Shown here in pieces: positions 6,908 through 9,717 of a stretch of 9,717 bases of DNA. The notes under the pieces are model-generated. The model was not told the DNA's origin, ran no database searches, and saw only the letters and a list, made by a program, of their open reading frames with translations. The stretch comes from Acidobacteriaceae bacterium. GTDB lineage: Bacteria > Acidobacteriota > Terriglobia > Terriglobales > Acidobacteriaceae. A program made the translations under genes and the position numbers. The stretch covers positions 1 to 9,717 of the forward strand of contig JASIJX010000058.1 of NCBI GenBank assembly GCA_030049955.1, given 5' to 3'. Each line of letters starts with the position of its first letter. Positions within the stretch are counted from its first letter, which is position 1.

Positions 6908-8800
6908 CTACCGATTCACCGAGTACACAGTCAATGACTCCGCCGGCTCTTCAACCCGCAAATTGCCGCCGCGCACCTGCGGCGCTCCGCCCGCGGCAGG
7001 TGTTTCGGCCTGAAATTCTGAACAGCCCGCCAGCGCCGTATCGGCCAGCGGCAAATTAATCGTCTTCGCGGTGGGCGCCTTGTTCACCACCACCAGCACG
7101 CGATCGGCTTTTTGGTTCGCATCGCACCCCACTTCGCCTGCCGTGCTCCGCACAAAGGCAAATGCGTCGTTATCCGCAAAGAGATCCTGCTCGAACCCGC
7201 TCTCCAACGCCGGATGCTCCTTGCGCAGCGCCAGCATCCCGGATGTCCATGAAAAAATCTCCTGTTCCTGCGCTGTGCGGCCAGCGCGCGTAAAAGCATC
7301 GTGTGAATCGCCCGGAAATCCTCCAGGAAAATCGTGCCGGTTGTCGGGATCCTTGCCGCCTTCCATGCCAATCTCATCGCCGGAGTAGATCAGCGGCATG
7401 CCACGCAGGGTAATCGTCAGCCCCTGGGCCAGTTCCAGCATCGCCGCCGATCCGCCGGCTTCGGTAATAAAACGTTCCGTATCGTGGTTGCCAATAAACG
7501 GTACCAGCCGCTCGGGATGAGGGTAGAGCGAGTCCTGGCGCAGCACGTCAGCAAGCTCGCTCATCGGCTTGCCGTGAGCCAGCACATCGCGGAGCGCAAA
7601 GTACACCGGGAAATCAAACGGCGTATAGAGCCCCGTATCGATGCAGCCTTCTGCGCCGCAGCGGACCGCACCCCCGGCGAAAAACGACACGACCTGAGGA
7701 TCGCGATGAAAGATTTCACCGACCGTCGTCACCCGCGGATCGGCTGTGTGCAGCGCAGCCTCAAAGTCGTGCCAGAAGGCGCGCCTGACATACGGAAACG
7801 TGTCGAACCGGATGCCGTCAAGGTTCGCCGTCTCGACCCACCAAAGAGCATTCTGGATCAGGTATTTTTCAACCAGCGGATTCTCCTGATTCAGATCGGG
7901 CATGGCGTTGGTGAACCAACCGCTGGTGACATCGAGCCACGACTGCGGCGCCGCATGCGGGTCGAGAAGCCGATAAAAATCGGAGACCATATGTCGATGG
8001 TCCGCGACCGTGCCGTGCAGCCAGTCCGGTGCTGGCGGGTCCTTCACCCACGGATGATCTACGCCAATGTGATTCGGTACAAGATCGATCACCAGCTTCA
8101 TCCCGCGCGCGTGCAGCGCGTCCGAGAGATGCCGATACTCAGCCAGCGTGCCGAAGTGCGGGTCGATCGCATACAAATCGGTCGCCGCGTAGCCGTGGTA
8201 CGACTCCGGCATATTGCCGTTCGACACGACCGGCGTAGTCCAGATGGTTGTGACGCCGAGCTGTTGCAGGTAGTCGAGATGCTGCTCGATGCCGGCAAAG
8301 TTGCCGCCATGCCAGCCGCGCGGTGCACTGCGATCATCACCGGGCGGATCAGCCTCCGAGTTTCCATGCGCGAAGCGATCCGTCATGATCAGGTACATCA
8401 CGTCGGAAGAAGAGAATCCGGCATGGCCACGCGCCTCCTGCTCGCGCGCAGCAAGCCGGAATGCGCGATGTGCCGCGCCCTGTTTGTCCTTAGCCGTTAT
8501 CTCCAGCGTCTGCGCTGCGGCCGATTGCGTTTCGATCCACAGAAACGCCCAATGGCCGTTCGAAGATGCTTGCGTCCGCGTGAGCGCCACGCCTTTGCCG
8601 GTCACCGTGAAGTGTGCACGGTCCAGTCCTTCGCCGTGCACCAGCAGCATCGGGCTTGGCAGATCGATCCACCAGTTCGGCGGATCAATCTTGTCAATCA
8701 CTGGCTTGTCAATTACCGGAACCCGCGCTGGCGCCTGAGCTGGCAGCACTGCTGCAAACGCCAGTGCGCCGGCCAGAAAACAAGAAGGCCAAAAACGCAT
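6908..8800 (-). CDS. Secreted GH13 cyclomaltodextrinase / neopullulanase-type enzyme
   Basis: A 630-residue exported enzyme expected to open cyclodextrins and hydrolyse short maltodextrins or pullulan. After a signal peptide (residues 1 to about 23, ending LPAQA) comes a beta-sandwich domain (about 35-120) that starts IDPPNWWIDL, like the cyclomaltodextrinase N-domain of CDase and SusA-type enzymes. The GH13 barrel then shows DRFAHGN (141-147), region I DLVPNH (239-244), region V MPDLN (300-304), region II GIRFD with nucleophile Asp333, acid/base Glu362 in GEIFH, and Asp440 in IGNHD. MPDLN marks the group intermediate between oligo-1,6-glucosidases and neopullulanases. A beta domain (about 540-630) closes the protein. 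The frame is open to a GTG or ATG near 8923, but the extra 41 residues hide the signal peptide and would start inside a strong hairpin. The ATG at 8800, with GGGG six bases upstream, is therefore chosen. It lies 155 bases downstream of the TonB receptor gene. The exact substrate is not decided by sequence. Confidence 0.93.
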   Translation of the reverse strand: MRFWPSCFLAGALAFAAVLPAQAPARVPVIDKPVIDKIDPPNWWIDLPSPMLLVHGEGLDRAHFTVTGKGVALTRTQASSNGHWAFLWIETQSAAAQTLEITAKDKQGAAHRAFRLAAREQEARGHAGFSSSDVMYLIMTDRFAHGNSEADPPGDDRSAPRGWHGGNFAGIEQHLDYLQQLGVTTIWTTPVVSNGNMPESYHGYAATDLYAIDPHFGTLAEYRHLSDALHARGMKLVIDLVPNHIGVDHPWVKDPPAPDWLHGTVADHRHMVSDFYRLLDPHAAPQSWLDVTSGWFTNAMPDLNQENPLVEKYLIQNALWWVETANLDGIRFDTFPYVRRAFWHDFEAALHTADPRVTTVGEIFHRDPQVVSFFAGGAVRCGAEGCIDTGLYTPFDFPVYFALRDVLAHGKPMSELADVLRQDSLYPHPERLVPFIGNHDTERFITEAGGSAAMLELAQGLTITLRGMPLIYSGDEIGMEGGKDPDNRHDFPGGFPGDSHDAFTRAGRTAQEQEIFSWTSGMLALRKEHPALESGFEQDLFADNDAFAFVRSTAGEVGCDANQKADRVLVVVNKAPTAKTINLPLADTALAGCSEFQAETPAAGGAPQVRGGNLRVEEPAESLTVYSVNR

Positions 8801-8904
8801 CGAATACCCCGAGGAAAATGAAAAACTGTTGCCGCCAACCAGCGATGTGGGCCGATGCCGGGCAGACCAGATCCTTGATTTTTTGAAAGCTCGTCTTGAA
8901 AGGC

Positions 8905-8936
8905 GCGCCACGGCGGCTCGCAACCAGCCGTGGCGC
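8905..8936 (-). terminator. Strong 10-bp hairpin between the TonB receptor and cyclomaltodextrinase genes
   Basis: GCGCCACGGC (8905-8914) and GCCGTGGCGC (8927-8936) pair perfectly over 10 bp around a 12-base loop. A flanking CTTGA/TCAAG pair (8895-8899 and 8937-8941) could extend the stem past a 5-base bulge. It starts 20 bases after the receptor stop. On the minus strand only a short TTTC follows the stem, so it is not a textbook intrinsic terminator. It may act as a partial terminator or as an RNA-stabilising stem that lets receptor and enzymes be expressed at different levels. Confidence 0.5.
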
Positions 8937-8955
8937 TCAAGGGATTCGCGAAAAC

Positions 8956-9717
8956 TCAGAACGTAAATCTCGCTGCCAACTGAATTTCGCGGTTGCTGTA
9001 GACCTGAGTTCCCTCGATCTGGCCGAACTGCGATGAGGTCATGCTCCCGTTGGGGTTGGTGAACTCAGGTGTATTGAGCAGGTTGAACGCATCGCCGTGC
9101 AGCTCGAGCGTATACCCTTCGGCCAGGTGCAGGTTCTTCTGCAAGCTGAAGTTCACCGCGCGATAGCCGGGGCCGACAATCTGGTTGCGAGCGAGCGTGC
9201 CCAACCCCGTGTAAACGGTGCAGCCGCAGGCCGAGGAAGCCACTGTGGGCGGATTGGCAAAAGCTGCCGGATTGAACCAGTAGGCTCCGGCATTGCCGCT
9301 GGTCGCCTTGGGATAAGAAATTGAGCCGACCAGATCCGGCCGGTTCCCCGGCGCATCCTGTCCGGTGGACAGATCAACAGGCGTGCCCGACTGCAAAAGC
9401 GCGATGATGCTCGTCTGCCAACCGCCGATCAGCCAGTCGACGGGCCGCGAAACACTGTTGCCGAAGTGCTGGCCGCGGCCGAAGGGTAGCAGGTAGAGAA
9501 TCGACGAGCTAAAGACCTGCCTCTGGTCCTGGCTCGAGTTGCCGTAGCCGGCCATCGGGTCGTAGTAGAGCGCGGCCGTTTGGCTTTGGAAGGCGCCGGG
9601 CGAGTCATCCAGCGTGTGCGACCAGGCATACGACACCGTTCCGACCAACCCGTTCTCAGTGCGATGCTCAGCGTGCACCTGCAGGCCGTTGTAGTTGGAG
9701 ATGCCGTTGTAATCGTT
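8956..9717 (-). CDS. TonB-dependent receptor, Oar-like, C-terminal part (partial)
   Basis: The last 253 residues of an outer-membrane beta-barrel that continues beyond the right edge of the window. The frame is open through the final base, and the residues before the apparent GTG at 9678 (NDYNGISNYNGLQ) fit the family, so that GTG is not a start. Family features are NYNGLQV followed by SYAWSHTLDD, alternating polar/aromatic strands such as YLLPFGRG, GGWQTS in the barrel, then GPGYRAVNFSLQKNL and ELHGDAFNLLNTPEF near the end, and a terminal Phe (AARFTF), as expected for recognition by the BAM machinery. These match the large acidobacterial receptors that carry an N-terminal carboxypeptidase-regulatory-like domain, here outside the window. 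Receptors of this type take up large substrates with TonB energy. The two amylase-family genes downstream on the same strand suggest maltodextrins, but that is inference from context. A closely spaced Cys-Gly-Cys in a predicted loop may be a disulfide or merely a hairpin turn. Confidence 0.9.
   Translation of the reverse strand, partial: NDYNGISNYNGLQVHAEHRTENGLVGTVSYAWSHTLDDSPGAFQSQTAALYYDPMAGYGNSSQDQRQVFSSSILYLLPFGRGQHFGNSVSRPVDWLIGGWQTSIIALLQSGTPVDLSTGQDAPGNRPDLVGSISYPKATSGNAGAYWFNPAAFANPPTVASSACGCTVYTGLGTLARNQIVGPGYRAVNFSLQKNLHLAEGYTLELHGDAFNLLNTPEFTNPNGSMTSSQFGQIEGTQVYSNREIQLAARFTF

Noticed and set aside
7334..8821. 495-codon open frame on the plus strand opposite the cyclomaltodextrinase gene
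   Set aside because: It is antisense to a gene with all GH13 catalytic motifs, its translation is Arg/His/Gln-rich with no recognisable domain, and long antisense frames are common in GC-rich genes.
8801..8923. 41-residue N-terminal extension of the cyclomaltodextrinase
   Set aside because: It precedes a perfect signal peptide beginning at the ATG at 8800, is basic and unlike the family, and would begin inside the strong hairpin at 8905-8936.

Overview
The window looks like chromosomal DNA of a Gram-negative, fairly GC-rich heterotroph, most likely an Acidobacteriota (Terriglobia-type soil bacterium). This is inferred from the C-terminal half of an Oar-like TonB-dependent receptor of the kind greatly expanded in that phylum, from a secreted S8 peptidase with tryptophan-glycine tail repeats, and from GH13 enzymes that carry their own export signals. 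No rRNA, tRNA, CRISPR array, insertion sequence or prophage gene was seen.

Layout. The left part reads rightward. It holds the last codons of an unidentified gene (1-71), coupled by an ATGA overlap to a peptide-type ABC transporter ATPase (68-874). After a 181-base gap that holds a possible promoter and a clear ribosome binding site comes a secreted subtilisin-like S8 peptidase (1056-2975). A second 181-base gap (2976-3156) shows no gene and no convincing terminator. It is followed by a Uup-like ABC-F ATPase (3157-4995). The right part reads leftward and converges on the ABC-F gene across a 59-base gap: the end of the TonB-dependent receptor (8956 to the window edge), a secreted cyclomaltodextrinase/neopullulanase-type GH13 enzyme (6908-8800) and a secreted alpha-glucosidase/oligo-1,6-glucosidase-type GH13 enzyme (5055-6818).

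How the genes may work together. The leftward block has the content of a small starch or maltodextrin utilisation locus: an outer-membrane receptor that could import oligosaccharides, an enzyme that opens or shortens (cyclo)maltodextrins, and an exo-acting glucosidase that finishes them to glucose. No SusD-like protein is visible. The leftmost genes combine a peptide-type importer ATPase with a secreted protease. A shared role in peptide nutrition is possible but is suggested only by adjacency. The ABC-F protein is a soluble ribosome- or DNA-associated housekeeping-type factor with no obvious link to its neighbours.

Most of the window is ordinary. The most unusual feature is the C-terminal tail of the S8 peptidase, where a 12-residue unit centred on Leu-Trp-Gly-Gln repeats in exact register. 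Every gene-free stretch is shorter than 300 bases.
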